This document shows positions 1-8,037 of a stretch of DNA of 45,495 nt, piece by piece. The notes beneath the pieces were generated by a model. It was not told where the DNA came from and did not search any database. It saw nothing but the letters and a program-made list of their open reading frames with translations. Position 1 is the first letter of the stretch; each line of letters starts with the position of its first letter. Both the position numbers and the translations under genes were made by a program. This DNA is from Bacteroidales bacterium. GTDB taxonomy: Bacteria; Bacteroidota; Bacteroidia; Bacteroidales; UBA932. The stretch is from NCBI GenBank assembly GCA_017438265.1, contig JAFRVZ010000075.1, positions 1 through 45,495 on the forward strand. Reading direction: 5' to 3'.

Positions 1-1302
1 GTCGCCGCCGGCGAAGACGCCCGGACGGGTCGTCGCGCCCGCCTCGTCGGCGACCAGGCCGCCGCGGCGGTTCGCCTCGAGCCCCGCCGTCGTCCGCGCA
101 AGCAGCGGATTCGGCGCCGTGCCGAGCGACATGATCACGGTTTCCGTCGGAATCTCGAACTCGGATCCCGGAATCTCGACCGGGGCGCGGCGGCCGCTTG
201 CATCCGGCTCGCCGAGTTCCATCCGGATACACCGGACGGCGCGTACCCAGCCTTTCTCATCCCCCAGGATCTCGACCGGATTCGTCAGCATCTCGAAGCG
301 GACGCCCTCCTCCTTCGCGTGGTGGACTTCCTCCACACGCGCGGGGAGCTCGACCTCCGTGCGGCGGTAGACGACGGTCGTCTCGGCGCCGAGCCGCAGC
401 GCGGTCCGCGCCGCGTCCATCGCGACGTTGCCGCCGCCGACCACGATGGCTTTCGCCCCGGCGTGGACCGGCGTCTTGTAGTCGTCGCGGTACGCCTTCA
501 TCAGGTTGCTCCGCGTCAGGAACTCATTGGCGGAAAAGACGCCGCAGAGGTTCTCCCCGGGGATGTTCATGAACTTCGGAAGGCCGGCGCCGGTCCCGAT
601 GAACACGGCCTGGAAACCTTCCCTGTCCATCAACTCGTCGACCGTCACGGTCCGGCCAACGATCACGTCGGTCTCGATCCGCACGCCCAGGCGGGTAATG
701 TTGTCGATCTCATGCTGGAGGACCGTATCCTTCGGCAGGCGGAACTCCGGGATGCCGTAGCGGAGCACGCCGCCCGTCTCGTGGAGCGCCTCGAAAACCG
801 TGCAGGCATAGCCGAGCTTCGCGAGGTCGCCGGCGCAGGCGAGGCCCGCCGGGCCGCTGCCGATGATGGCGACCTTCGGCGCGCCGGGCGCCGGCTGCTG
901 CGCCGGGCCCGCGGGCAGGTTCTCCCGCGACCAGTCGGCGACAAAGCGCTCCAGCTTGCCGATCGACACGCTCTCCCCCTTGATACCGAGGACGCAGCTG
1001 CCTTCGCACTGCGTTTCCTGCGGGCAGACGCGCCCGCAGATGGCGGGCAGCGACGAATCCTGCGCGATCACGGCGGCCGCGCCGGCGAAATCGCCTTCCT
1101 TCACCGCCGCGATGAATTCCGGAATCCGGACACTTACGGGGCAGGCGCCCACGCAGCGCGGATTCTTGCAGTGGAGGCAGCGGGAAGCCTCCTGCTGCGC
1201 CTCCTGCGCGTCGAATCCGTAACAGACTTCTTCAAAGTTGGCCGCCCGGACCTTCGGGTCCTGTTCGCGCGCCTTCAATCTTGCCAAACGCTCTGCCATC
1301 AT
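1..1302 (-). CDS. nfnB: NADPH-dependent glutamate synthase small-subunit-like / Nfn large subunit (partial)
   Basis: FAD- and iron-sulfur-containing flavoprotein of the GltD/SudA/NfnB family. In Nfn complexes this subunit binds NADP(H) and, with the small subunit, couples NADPH oxidation to reduction of NAD and ferredoxin in the cytoplasm. The start was read from the minus strand: ATG at 1302 overlaps the stop of the preceding gene (ATGA) and has a GGGGAGG-like site just upstream. Visible are two N-terminal cysteine clusters (CLHCKNPRCVGAC, then CGRVC...CEGSC), the FAD fingerprint GSGPAGLACA and the NADPH fingerprint VVGGGNVAMDAAR. The last codons in the window read GVFAGGD, a near-C-terminal motif of the family, so only the last few tens of residues lie outside. 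A stand-alone GltD role in glutamate synthesis is possible, but the coupled FNR-like partner argues for Nfn or sulfide dehydrogenase. Confidence 0.9.
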   Translation of the reverse strand, partial: MMAERLARLKAREQDPKVRAANFEEVCYGFDAQEAQQEASRCLHCKNPRCVGACPVSVRIPEFIAAVKEGDFAGAAAVIAQDSSLPAICGRVCPQETQCEGSCVLGIKGESVSIGKLERFVADWSRENLPAGPAQQPAPGAPKVAIIGSGPAGLACAGDLAKLGYACTVFEALHETGGVLRYGIPEFRLPKDTVLQHEIDNITRLGVRIETDVIVGRTVTVDELMDREGFQAVFIGTGAGLPKFMNIPGENLCGVFSANEFLTRSNLMKAYRDDYKTPVHAGAKAIVVGGGNVAMDAARTALRLGAETTVVYRRTEVELPARVEEVHHAKEEGVRFEMLTNPVEILGDEKGWVRAVRCIRMELGEPDASGRRAPVEIPGSEFEIPTETVIMSLGTAPNPLLARTTAGLEANRRGGLVADEAGATTRPGVFAGGD

Positions 1303-2150
1303 TCGGTCCTCCCCATTTTCGCGTTCTCTGCCTGCTCCTCATCCCAATACTGCCGCTGGCGCTTCATCGCCTCGTCGAAATCCACTTCGCTGCCGTCGAA
1401 CTCGGGCCCGTCCACGCAGGCGAACTTCATCTTTCCGCCCACGGACACGCGGCAGGCGCCGCACATCCCGGTCCCGTCGACCATCAGCGTATTCAGGCTG
1501 ACCACGACCGGCAGCGCCAGCTTCCGGCAGGTCAGCGTCGCAAACTTCATCATGATCATCGGTCCGATCGCAACGGCGCGCGTATACCGCTTCCCGTCCT
1601 CGCGGACCAGCTTCTCGAGCAGTGCGGTCACCAGCCCGTGGAAGCCCTCGCTGCCGTCATCGGTACAGAGGTACAGGTTGTCGCAGACGCTCCGCATCTC
1701 CTCCGTGTAGATCAGCAGGTCCTTCGTCTTCGCGCCGATGATCACGTCCACCGGCACGCCGTGCGCATGCAGCCAGCGCACCTGCGGATACACAGGCGCG
1801 GTTCCCACACCGCCGGCGATGAAAATATACCGCTGCGCGGCCAGCTCCTCCGGAGCCATTTCCATAAAATCGGACGCATTGCCCAGCGGGCCCACGACAT
1901 CCAGGAAGCGCTCCCCCACCGCGCGCCCGACGATATCCGCCGTCGAAGCGCCGATCTTCTGGGTCACGATCGTCACCGTCCCCGCCTCGGCATCATAGTC
2001 GCTGATGGTCAGCGGAATCCGCTCCCCTTTTTCGTCGTTCAGCACGATCAGGAACTGTCCCGGCCGTGCCGCCCTTGCCAACCGCCGCGCCTCGACCACC
2101 ATCCGGCAGACCGTCGGCGTCAGCATCTCTTTCTTCAGAATCTCATACAT
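1299..2150 (-). CDS. nfnA: Ferredoxin-NADP reductase-like subunit (Nfn small subunit / SudB)
   Basis: Small FAD/NAD-binding subunit (283 aa) of the dihydroorotate dehydrogenase electron-transfer / SudB / NfnA family. The N-terminal half is the FAD-binding barrel and the middle is the NAD-binding fold with FIAGGVGTAPVYPQV. The C-terminal segment VDGTGMCGACRV followed by FACVDGPEFDG supplies three cysteines for a [2Fe-2S] cluster. An Asp sits just before the first cysteine; in characterised NfnA an Asp is the fourth ligand. The gene is upstream of the large subunit and its TGA overlaps that gene's ATG, so the two are almost certainly translationally coupled. Role inferred: binds NAD(H) and bifurcates electrons between NAD and ferredoxin. 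The naming (NfnA versus SudB) is a family convention and was not tested here. Confidence 0.9.
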   Translation of the reverse strand: MYEILKKEMLTPTVCRMVVEARRLARAARPGQFLIVLNDEKGERIPLTISDYDAEAGTVTIVTQKIGASTADIVGRAVGERFLDVVGPLGNASDFMEMAPEELAAQRYIFIAGGVGTAPVYPQVRWLHAHGVPVDVIIGAKTKDLLIYTEEMRSVCDNLYLCTDDGSEGFHGLVTALLEKLVREDGKRYTRAVAIGPMIMMKFATLTCRKLALPVVVSLNTLMVDGTGMCGACRVSVGGKMKFACVDGPEFDGSEVDFDEAMKRQRQYWDEEQAENAKMGRTE

Positions 2151-2181
2151 ACCTGCAAGATACGGCGAATTCCCTACAATA

Positions 2182-2251
2182 AAAAGCGAAAAAGACTGTT
2201 TTTCTGAGGCGGCGTTTTTTCGACGATCTCAGGAAAACAGTCTGTTTCGCG
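2182..2251. repeat. Hairpin repeat unit, copy 1
   Basis: A 70 bp unit with 23-nt inverted arms (2186-2208 and 2228-2250) and a 19-nt loop containing TTTTTT. The arms begin GCGAAAAAGACTG and end CAGTCTGTTTCGC. They pair at 21 positions, plus one G-T and one A-G mismatch. It resembles the second unit 97 bp away in length, loop size and arm sequence. It lies between the M16 gene end and the nfnA start, so it may act as a terminator or transcript-processing element on the minus strand. Confidence 0.8.
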
Positions 2252-2278
2252 TATAGATTTCGCGCGGAATGGCAGTTG

Positions 2279-2348
2279 AAAAGCGAAAAAGACTATTTTT
2301 CTGAGTAGCCCTTTTTTGGGATATCTCAGGAAAATAGTCTTTTTCGCG
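2279..2348. repeat. Hairpin repeat unit, copy 2
   Basis: Second copy of the 70 bp unit, with arms 2283-2305 and 2325-2347 that pair along all 23 positions except one G-T pair. The 19-nt loop has CCC and GGG flanking TTTTTT, which can form an inner stem. Compared with copy 1, the thirteenth arm base pair is A-T instead of G-C, and an inner loop pair is C-G instead of G-C. Pairing is therefore preserved by matched changes. It starts 14 bp after the M16 stop codon, a position suited to transcription termination. Confidence 0.8.
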
Positions 2349-2361
2349 ATTCTAACAGCGT

Positions 2362-5172
2362 TTATTCGGCATAGCCGGCCATGACGACCGTCTTGAAGTT
2401 ACCCTGCTTCAGGAGATTCTTCACGGACTTCGCCACATCCGCGGACGTCATCCCCTCCACGGCCTTGCGGTAATCCGTGACGAAATCGACGCCGTCCTGC
2501 AGGTACGAAACCATCGCACCGGCGAAATACGTATTGGAACGCTGGTTCTCCGTATAGGTCTTCAGGCTGTACTCCTTGACCTTGGAGAGGACCTCCTCGC
2601 TCGGGCCGTTCTTCTCGAAGTCGTCGAGGATCTCCATGATGCGCTTGTTCAGGTACTCGTACTTGTCCGGGTCGGTCTGATAGACGATCTGGAGGATCTG
2701 CTGGGGCTTCGGGATCATCGAGAAGTCGGAGGCCACGGAGACGCCGTAGGTGCCGCCTTCCTTCTCGCGGATCTCTTCCGTGAAGATGATGTTCAGGGCC
2801 TGGACGGCGAAGTCGAAGGCGAGGTCGTTCTTCAGGTTGTAGTCCGCCTTGCCGGAGGCGATCATCGCGACGGTGGCCATCGGGGTCTCCATCTGCTTGC
2901 GGAAGATGTTCTCCTCCTTGCCCTTGACGACGTAGATGTTGTTCTCCGCCATCTTCTCGCGCTGGCGGGAAGTCGGGAGTCCGCCGATGTACCGGGCGAT
3001 CAGCGGGAGCATCGTCTCCTCGTCGAAGTTGCCGGTGAAGACGAAGTTGAAGTCGGCGGCATTGGCGAAGCGCTCGCGCGCAATCTGCATGATGCGGTCA
3101 TAGTCGATCTTCTCGACGTCGGCGGCCTTCAGGCGCTGGTTGCGCGGGTTGTTGCCGTACAGGGTATGGGTCAGCGTATCCTGGAGCGCGCTCATCGGCT
3201 GCATCTCCTGGTTCGCCAGGGAGGCGTGGAGACGGGACTGCAGGGAGCGGAAGGCGTCCTTGTCGCTGCGCAGGGAGGTGAAGTTGAGGTAGACGAGCTG
3301 GAGCATCGTCTCGAAGTCCTTCGGAGTCGAGCTGCCGGTCAGCATCTCGCCGGCGGCGGAGATGCGCGAATTCACGCTGACCTGCTTGCCGGAGAGGGCC
3401 TTGGTCAGGTCGGTCGCGCTGAAGTTGCCGACGCCGCCGACACCGTAGACATCGTTGATGGCGTTGAGGTTGATGGACTCGTAGGCCGGGTAGAGGGAAG
3501 TACCGCCGTAGCTGAAGGCGCGCAGCACGATCTGGTCCGCCTTGAAGTCGGTGGGCTTGATGAAGACATTGATGCCGTTGGAGAGGGTCAGCTTGCGGTA
3601 GCCGAACTTAGAAGGCTCGGAGCTGACGATGGTGCCGCCCTTCGGGAGCTCGGAGAGGAGCGGTTCGTCGGAGACGGTGTCCTCATACTGGGGGATGTCC
3701 TCCGCCTCGACGGCGCTCAGCCAGGAGGCAACTTCCGCCTCGGTCGGGGTGCGCAGGCCTTCCTTGTCCGGAAGCATGCAGACGACCACGAGGTTGCCCT
3801 CCTCGCCCAGCAGCTGGGCGACGACCTGGTTCACGATCTCGACCGGGATGCTCGGAGCGAGCTGGTTGGCGAGCATATAGGTGTTCTCGATGCCGGGGAT
3901 GGGCTCGTTGTCGATGAAGTGGCGCACGTACTGCGAGCAGTAGGTGATGCTCTTGGTCTTCTCGCGTTCGTTGTAAGCGTTCTCGATCTGGGTCAGGTAC
4001 TCCTGGCGGGCACGGTCGTATTCGGAGGCGGTGAAGCCGTTGCGGGCGATGCGGAGCATCTCGCGGTAGACGGTCGTAAGGCCCTTCTGGAGCCCGCCTT
4101 CCGCCGTCACGGCGATGCCCATCACGGAGCCCTTGGTCTTGGAGATGAAGAAGTCATCGTCCTGGATCGCGGCCTGCATGAACGGCGGCTCAGGCTGCAT
4201 CATCAGCTCGTCGAGGCGCTGGCTGATCATCATGTCCATCATGCTGACGGCATAGTTCATGACCAGGTAGTTCAGGTCGCCCTTCATCTCGTCCGGATAG
4301 GCCTCGTGCTTCTTGAAGATATAGGTCATCGAGTACGGCTGTTCCTTGTCCTTCACGACGGCGACGATCGGCTCGGCGTTGTCCTCCACGGGAACATAGT
4401 AGCGCTCCGCCGGGTTCACCGGCTTCGCGATGGTCCCGAAGATGTCCTTGATCTTCGCCTCGATCGCGTCGACGTCGATGTCGCCGACGACCACGATACC
4501 CTGCTGGTCCGGACGGTACCACTTCTCATAGTAGTCGCGGAGCGCCTGGTACGGGAAGTTGTCCACGACCTCCATCAGGCCGATGGGCATACGGACCGCG
4601 TACTTGTTGTTCGGGTAGATGATCGGCAGGAACTGCTCGTACATACGCATCTGGGCGTCCTGGCGGCTGCGCCACTCCTCGTGGATCACGCCGCGCTCCT
4701 TGTCGATGTCTTCCCCCGCGAGGAGCAGGCCGTCGGCCCAGTCGTGGAGGATCCAGAGGCAGGAGTCGATCGCGCCCGGAACGGTCACGGGGACGTTGTC
4801 GATGTTATAGACGGTCTCGTCGATCGAAGTATAGGCGTTCAGGTCCGCGCCGAACTTCACACCGATGGTCTCGAGGTACTTGATCACGCCGTTGCCGGGG
4901 AAATGCTCGGTCCCGTTGAAGCACATGTGCTCCAGGAAATGGGCGAGGCCGCGCTGGTTCTCGTCTTCAAGGATGGAACCGACCTTCTGGGCGATGTAGA
5001 AATGCGCCTGGTCCTTCGGCTCCTCGTTGTGGCGGATGTAATAGGTCAGTCCGTTCTCCAGATGGCCGATGCGGACATTCGGATCGACCGGAATCGGAGG
5101 CATCTGCTGGGCAGATACGGTCACGGCCAGCCCGAGGGCCAGCGCGATGACGGAAATCATTCTTTTGATCAT
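2362..5172 (-). CDS. Secreted M16 family zinc metallopeptidase (pitrilysin type)
   Basis: Exported zinc peptidase of 936 aa. Residues 1-21 are a signal peptide ending at AVTVSAQ. The inverted zinc motif HFLEH lies at residues 78-82 (two His ligands and the catalytic Glu), and the third ligand is Glu159 in DKERGVIHEE. Family knowledge: full-length two-half M16 enzymes enclose short peptides in a clamshell, with an active N-terminal half and a degenerate C-terminal half. The length fits this layout. It probably degrades peptides in the periplasm or at the surface. It has its own promoter at 5231-5262 and is followed by two hairpin repeats, so it looks monocistronic. The substrate cannot be read from sequence. 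Confidence 0.95.
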   Translation of the reverse strand: MIKRMISVIALALGLAVTVSAQQMPPIPVDPNVRIGHLENGLTYYIRHNEEPKDQAHFYIAQKVGSILEDENQRGLAHFLEHMCFNGTEHFPGNGVIKYLETIGVKFGADLNAYTSIDETVYNIDNVPVTVPGAIDSCLWILHDWADGLLLAGEDIDKERGVIHEEWRSRQDAQMRMYEQFLPIIYPNNKYAVRMPIGLMEVVDNFPYQALRDYYEKWYRPDQQGIVVVGDIDVDAIEAKIKDIFGTIAKPVNPAERYYVPVEDNAEPIVAVVKDKEQPYSMTYIFKKHEAYPDEMKGDLNYLVMNYAVSMMDMMISQRLDELMMQPEPPFMQAAIQDDDFFISKTKGSVMGIAVTAEGGLQKGLTTVYREMLRIARNGFTASEYDRARQEYLTQIENAYNEREKTKSITYCSQYVRHFIDNEPIPGIENTYMLANQLAPSIPVEIVNQVVAQLLGEEGNLVVVCMLPDKEGLRTPTEAEVASWLSAVEAEDIPQYEDTVSDEPLLSELPKGGTIVSSEPSKFGYRKLTLSNGINVFIKPTDFKADQIVLRAFSYGGTSLYPAYESINLNAINDVYGVGGVGNFSATDLTKALSGKQVSVNSRISAAGEMLTGSSTPKDFETMLQLVYLNFTSLRSDKDAFRSLQSRLHASLANQEMQPMSALQDTLTHTLYGNNPRNQRLKAADVEKIDYDRIMQIARERFANAADFNFVFTGNFDEETMLPLIARYIGGLPTSRQREKMAENNIYVVKGKEENIFRKQMETPMATVAMIASGKADYNLKNDLAFDFAVQALNIIFTEEIREKEGGTYGVSVASDFSMIPKPQQILQIVYQTDPDKYEYLNKRIMEILDDFEKNGPSEEVLSKVKEYSLKTYTENQRSNTYFAGAMVSYLQDGVDFVTDYRKAVEGMTSADVAKSVKNLLKQGNFKTVVMAGYAE

Positions 5173-5230
5173 AGTTCGTTATAAAAAAGTTTATATCTCA
5201 CTTTTGGTGTATTACCATACTAAGACACTG

Positions 5231-5262
5231 CAAATATAGGATGTCTGTTTTTTTCTTGCAAA
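5231..5262 (-). promoter_or_regulatory. Bacteroidota-type promoter for the M16 peptidase gene
   Basis: On the minus strand the -7 element TATATTTG (5231-5238) matches TAnnTTTG exactly. The -33 element TTTG (5259-5262) lies 20 bp upstream, the usual spacing. The predicted start is near 5226, about 54 nt before the ATG. A weak AT-rich hairpin at 5307-5323 in the same gap could end the preceding transcript. Confidence 0.75.
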
Positions 5263-5327
5263 TGTTTTCGTAATTATTTCTTCTCTTTTCGCAAAATTAT
5301 AAATAAATATTGAAAAACAATATCTTT

Positions 5328-6065
5328 TTATTGATTTTTTTGATACAGCTCCAAAACCAGCTTGTCGCGGAGGTCGCGCCGTGCGTCGTAATTGTACTTC
5401 TCGACCAGGAAAACGGCGCGGTTCTGGTTGCCCATGAAGGTATAATCGAGGGCCACCGAACCGGCGAGGAGGGCGGTCAGGTAGTTGTGCCACCAGATAT
5501 TGACGCCTCCGATGCCGGCGGCCAGGGCGTTGAGCCCCATCGACAGCAGGCCCTCGCCGTAATGCCCCGTATACCAGTGGCCCAGCGGAGGCAGGAACGC
5601 CAGGGCCATCGCCGTCCCCTCCTTCTTCAGCCGCAGCTCCCCGGCGCGGCCGCTCATCGCCAGCACCAGCGCATCCAGCTTCCGCTTCGCCTCCCAGGGC
5701 TCGAAACGCGCGTCGAATTCATCCACGAAGGACGCCGCGGCGGCGAAATCCCCCGCCAGGTAGCTGCAGAGCTCCTTTTCATACAGGACCTCCTGCAGGT
5801 CCTCCGGGGTCAGCGCGTACATCGCAAGGCGCGTCAGCGTCGCGGCGGCGTCGGCGTAGTCGCCCGCCTGCTTGAGGCAGCGGGCGCGGGCGAGCAGCGC
5901 CGCGTTCGACTCCGCCGCGGACGCGGCCCGGAACGCCGCGCGCTCCTGCTCGACCGCCCGCAGCAGCCATTCCTCCCGGCTCTGGGCGCTAACGGAAAGC
6001 GCTGCGCAGAGGAATATGCATATGCAGCAGGACAGCCGTATCCTGCGTTTCGCGCATCCTGTCAT
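5328..6065 (-). CDS. Secreted TPR-like protein with C-terminal hydrophobic PPLGxxYTxxYG domain
   Basis: Function not recognised (245 aa). It starts with a signal-peptide-like segment ending ALSVSAQ, followed by alanine-rich helical repeats at about residues 35-130 that resemble tetratricopeptide repeats. A glycine-rich hydrophobic C-terminal region contains FLPPLGHWYTGHYGEGLLSMG. The same layout, and the same P-x-LG-xx-YT-x-x-YG signature, is found in the gene just upstream, so the two are probably diverged paralogues; the signature is close to the Bacteroidota DUF5683 type. The reading frame starts 77 bp inside the upstream gene. No other Met lies before the signal peptide core, so the overlap appears real. 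Last gene of the Rnf-side gene train. Confidence 0.7.
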   Translation of the reverse strand: MTGCAKRRIRLSCCICIFLCAALSVSAQSREEWLLRAVEQERAAFRAASAAESNAALLARARCLKQAGDYADAAATLTRLAMYALTPEDLQEVLYEKELCSYLAGDFAAAASFVDEFDARFEPWEAKRKLDALVLAMSGRAGELRLKKEGTAMALAFLPPLGHWYTGHYGEGLLSMGLNALAAGIGGVNIWWHNYLTALLAGSVALDYTFMGNQNRAVFLVEKYNYDARRDLRDKLVLELYQKNQ

Positions 6066-6984
6066 TGTATACTTCTACTGAAAGATAACTTCCATATATA
6101 TTGCCGAGGTAAAAGAGCGAACCCAGCGTCCCAAAGAGGATGGTGCTCCAGATCGGCCCGTAATGCCTGTAATTTTCGATGGTGATGGCCGCGAAGCCGC
6201 CGCAGACGAGCAGCGATTCCGCCGCGGCCCCGTACTGGCGGGTGTACACCCGCCCCAGGCCGGGGACGAGGGCCGAGAGCCCGGCGGCGAGCAGCGGGCT
6301 CTTCGCGGCGAAGGTGTCCGGCCCCTGCAGGGCCGCCAGGTCCTGCAGCTGGCTCGCGCGCAACTCCGCGTAAGGTCCGGCGTAGGCCTCCAGCTGCGCC
6401 CGGGCGCCGGCGTAGTCGCCGAGGTACGCCTTCGAGGCCGCGCTGAAGAAGAGGGACTTGTCATACCAGGGCGAACCCGCCGGGACGCGGTCGAACGCGC
6501 GGGAGGCATCCGCAAGCCGCCGGGTCGCATAGCTGGCCCAGCCCCGCAGATAGTCGAGCGTGTCCGACGGCGCATAGTCCGTCCCCTGAAGAAGCACGAC
6601 GGCATCTTCACTCATCCCGTTGTCTATCAAATAATTGACGAAATCGAAATCGGCGCTGACCCCGCCTGCGGTACGCAGGAACGGGAGGGGCGCCGTCCCG
6701 ACCGGCGCCGGCCGGGGCTCGTACCGCTTCCCGGAGCGCCCGATCTGGGAATTCCGCAGGTAGCGGTCGGCCGTGGAAACCGGCCAGCCCCAGTAGAGGG
6801 GCGCGACCAGCTGGCGGTTCAGCCTTTCCGCCATGCGCCCGAAAAAGGAGAGCCCTTCGGGCATCGCATCCTCCAGCCGCGTGTCCGTGAAGTCCTGCCT
6901 GCGGATCAGTTCCTCGTCGGGGACCTGTCCCAGCAGGCTAACGCCCGCCAGCAGCAGGAATATCGTAATCAAACAGCGGGTCAT
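5989..6984 (-). CDS. Secreted TPR-like protein with C-terminal PGLGxxYTxxYG domain (DUF5683-like)
   Basis: Function not recognised (331 aa). The signal peptide is residues 1-20 (ITIFLLLAGVSLLGQ). Residues about 95-210 form helical repeats of TPR character (YLRGWASYATRRLADASRAF and the following SKAYLGDYAGARAQLEAY). The C-terminal part has LVPGLGRVYTRQYG, then two or three hydrophobic stretches ending in GNIYGSYLSVEVYND. This resembles DUF5683-type membrane domains in Bacteroidota; that assignment is from memory of the motif. It overlaps the upstream LolA-like gene by 47 bp and the downstream paralogue by 77 bp. Probably anchors or scaffolds something in the periplasm together with its three neighbours. 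Confidence 0.75.
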   Translation of the reverse strand: MTRCLITIFLLLAGVSLLGQVPDEELIRRQDFTDTRLEDAMPEGLSFFGRMAERLNRQLVAPLYWGWPVSTADRYLRNSQIGRSGKRYEPRPAPVGTAPLPFLRTAGGVSADFDFVNYLIDNGMSEDAVVLLQGTDYAPSDTLDYLRGWASYATRRLADASRAFDRVPAGSPWYDKSLFFSAASKAYLGDYAGARAQLEAYAGPYAELRASQLQDLAALQGPDTFAAKSPLLAAGLSALVPGLGRVYTRQYGAAAESLLVCGGFAAITIENYRHYGPIWSTILFGTLGSLFYLGNIYGSYLSVEVYNDRMRETQDTAVLLHMHIPLRSAFR

Positions 6985-7630
6985 CCACGTCCACTTTGAG
7001 ATTGGAATACAGGGTCCGCGTCACGGAAGAATCCCTGGGCGACGGATACGTGATATTCGTCACGCGGCAGGGAAATACGAAGCGCTGGAAATACGAATAA
7101 TTCGAGAAATAGGTCTTGTTCACGGCCTTGCCCGACGGGTCCAGATAGGCGAGATAGATCGGGAGATAGTTCTGGTAGACGATCTCCACCCGGGGGAGGT
7201 TGCCGTTCTTCTCCGAAACGAAGGTTTTCTTGAGCAACCCGTCTTCGTTGGCGGTGGAGACGAGCCTGTAACCGTCCTGGGTCACGCCCAGGTCATCGAC
7301 ACGGCCTGACAGGAACAGGAAGAGCAGCTCATCCCGGGAGCTCAGGCCGATGTTTTCCCCGGCATTGTCCTTCCCCGTCTTCGGGAAGTACACGCGGGCC
7401 TCCCCGAGCGGGTTCGTGACCACGAACATCTCCTCCGGGGTATGGAAATGAATCACCAAGCGTCCATTGCCGGAGCAATAGACGCTTTTGGTGACTGTAA
7501 CGACTTTGCCGGCCAGTGCCTGCTTCACCTCCACGTCGGCGCTGACCCTGCGCTGGGCGGGGCACAGCGGACCGGCGAGGAGAAGCAGCAGCAGGCTAAG
7601 CCCACATAAAGAATTTCGTGTTGCCGACAT
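6938..7630 (-). CDS. LolA-like periplasmic protein
   Basis: Exported protein of about 230 aa. The start at 7630 is chosen because MSATRNS followed by a leucine-rich core and PLCPAQ makes a compact signal peptide; an earlier Met at 7651 is possible. The mature part, with repeated beta-strand patterns (VVTVTKSVYCSGNGRLVIHF, MFVVTNPLGEARVYFP), resembles the LolA/LolB half-barrel fold that carries lipoproteins or lipids. Key Arg residues of true LolA cannot be assigned by eye, so a role in lipid or lipoprotein transfer is inference. It begins inside the 3' end of the TM2 gene and ends inside the next TPR gene, which suggests coupled expression with both. Confidence 0.7.
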   Translation of the reverse strand: MSATRNSLCGLSLLLLLLAGPLCPAQRRVSADVEVKQALAGKVVTVTKSVYCSGNGRLVIHFHTPEEMFVVTNPLGEARVYFPKTGKDNAGENIGLSSRDELLFLFLSGRVDDLGVTQDGYRLVSTANEDGLLKKTFVSEKNGNLPRVEIVYQNYLPIYLAYLDPSGKAVNKTYFSNYSYFQRFVFPCRVTNITYPSPRDSSVTRTLYSNLKVDVDDPLFDYDIPAAGGR

Positions 7631-8006
7631 AAGGGCTGATGTTGTCATCAACCAATCCTATCAGCAGCATGACCCAGTCCACGAGCGGGACGATGCCGAA
7701 AATGCCGCCGACGGTAAAGGTATAAATCGCCCACATACCCGGACGGGTGCCGAGGTAGTGACGGTGGACACCGAAACCACCGAGGAAGAAGCAGAGCAGG
7801 AAAGCACCCGCGGGGCTCGGGCTGCCGACTGCGGGAAGGTTTGCCGGAAGCGGGGCAGGCAGGTTCGCCATATCCAGCACCGGGGAAACTTCCACGCTGT
7901 TCTCGACGAGGGCGTCGATCGCCGCGTCGTCAAGCGTGTAGCTGTTCGCGTTCGCAGCAAATGAAACTGCGAAAACCGCTACGAGAATCAGAAGTAACTT
8001 TTTCAT
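7596..8006 (-). CDS. TM2 domain-containing secreted/membrane protein
   Basis: Protein of 136 aa with an N-terminal signal peptide (LLLILVAVFAVSFAANA), a short linker rich in Pro and Ala, and a C-terminal TM2 domain. TM2 domains are pairs of membrane helices joined by a tight turn. Here the first helix carries FFLGGFGVHRHYLG, matching the family's G-x-x-x-HR-x-YLG signature, and the second is IFGIVPLVDWVMLLIGL. The cellular role of bacterial TM2 proteins is largely unknown. It is 31 bp downstream of rnfA and is the first of four overlapping genes; no clear TAnnTTTG element lies in the gap, so it may be read from the rnf transcript. Confidence 0.85.
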   Translation of the reverse strand: MKKLLLILVAVFAVSFAANANSYTLDDAAIDALVENSVEVSPVLDMANLPAPLPANLPAVGSPSPAGAFLLCFFLGGFGVHRHYLGTRPGMWAIYTFTVGGIFGIVPLVDWVMLLIGLVDDNISPYVGNTKFFMWA

Positions 8007-8037
8007 TTTGTTAATACTATAAGGATAATAATAAGGT

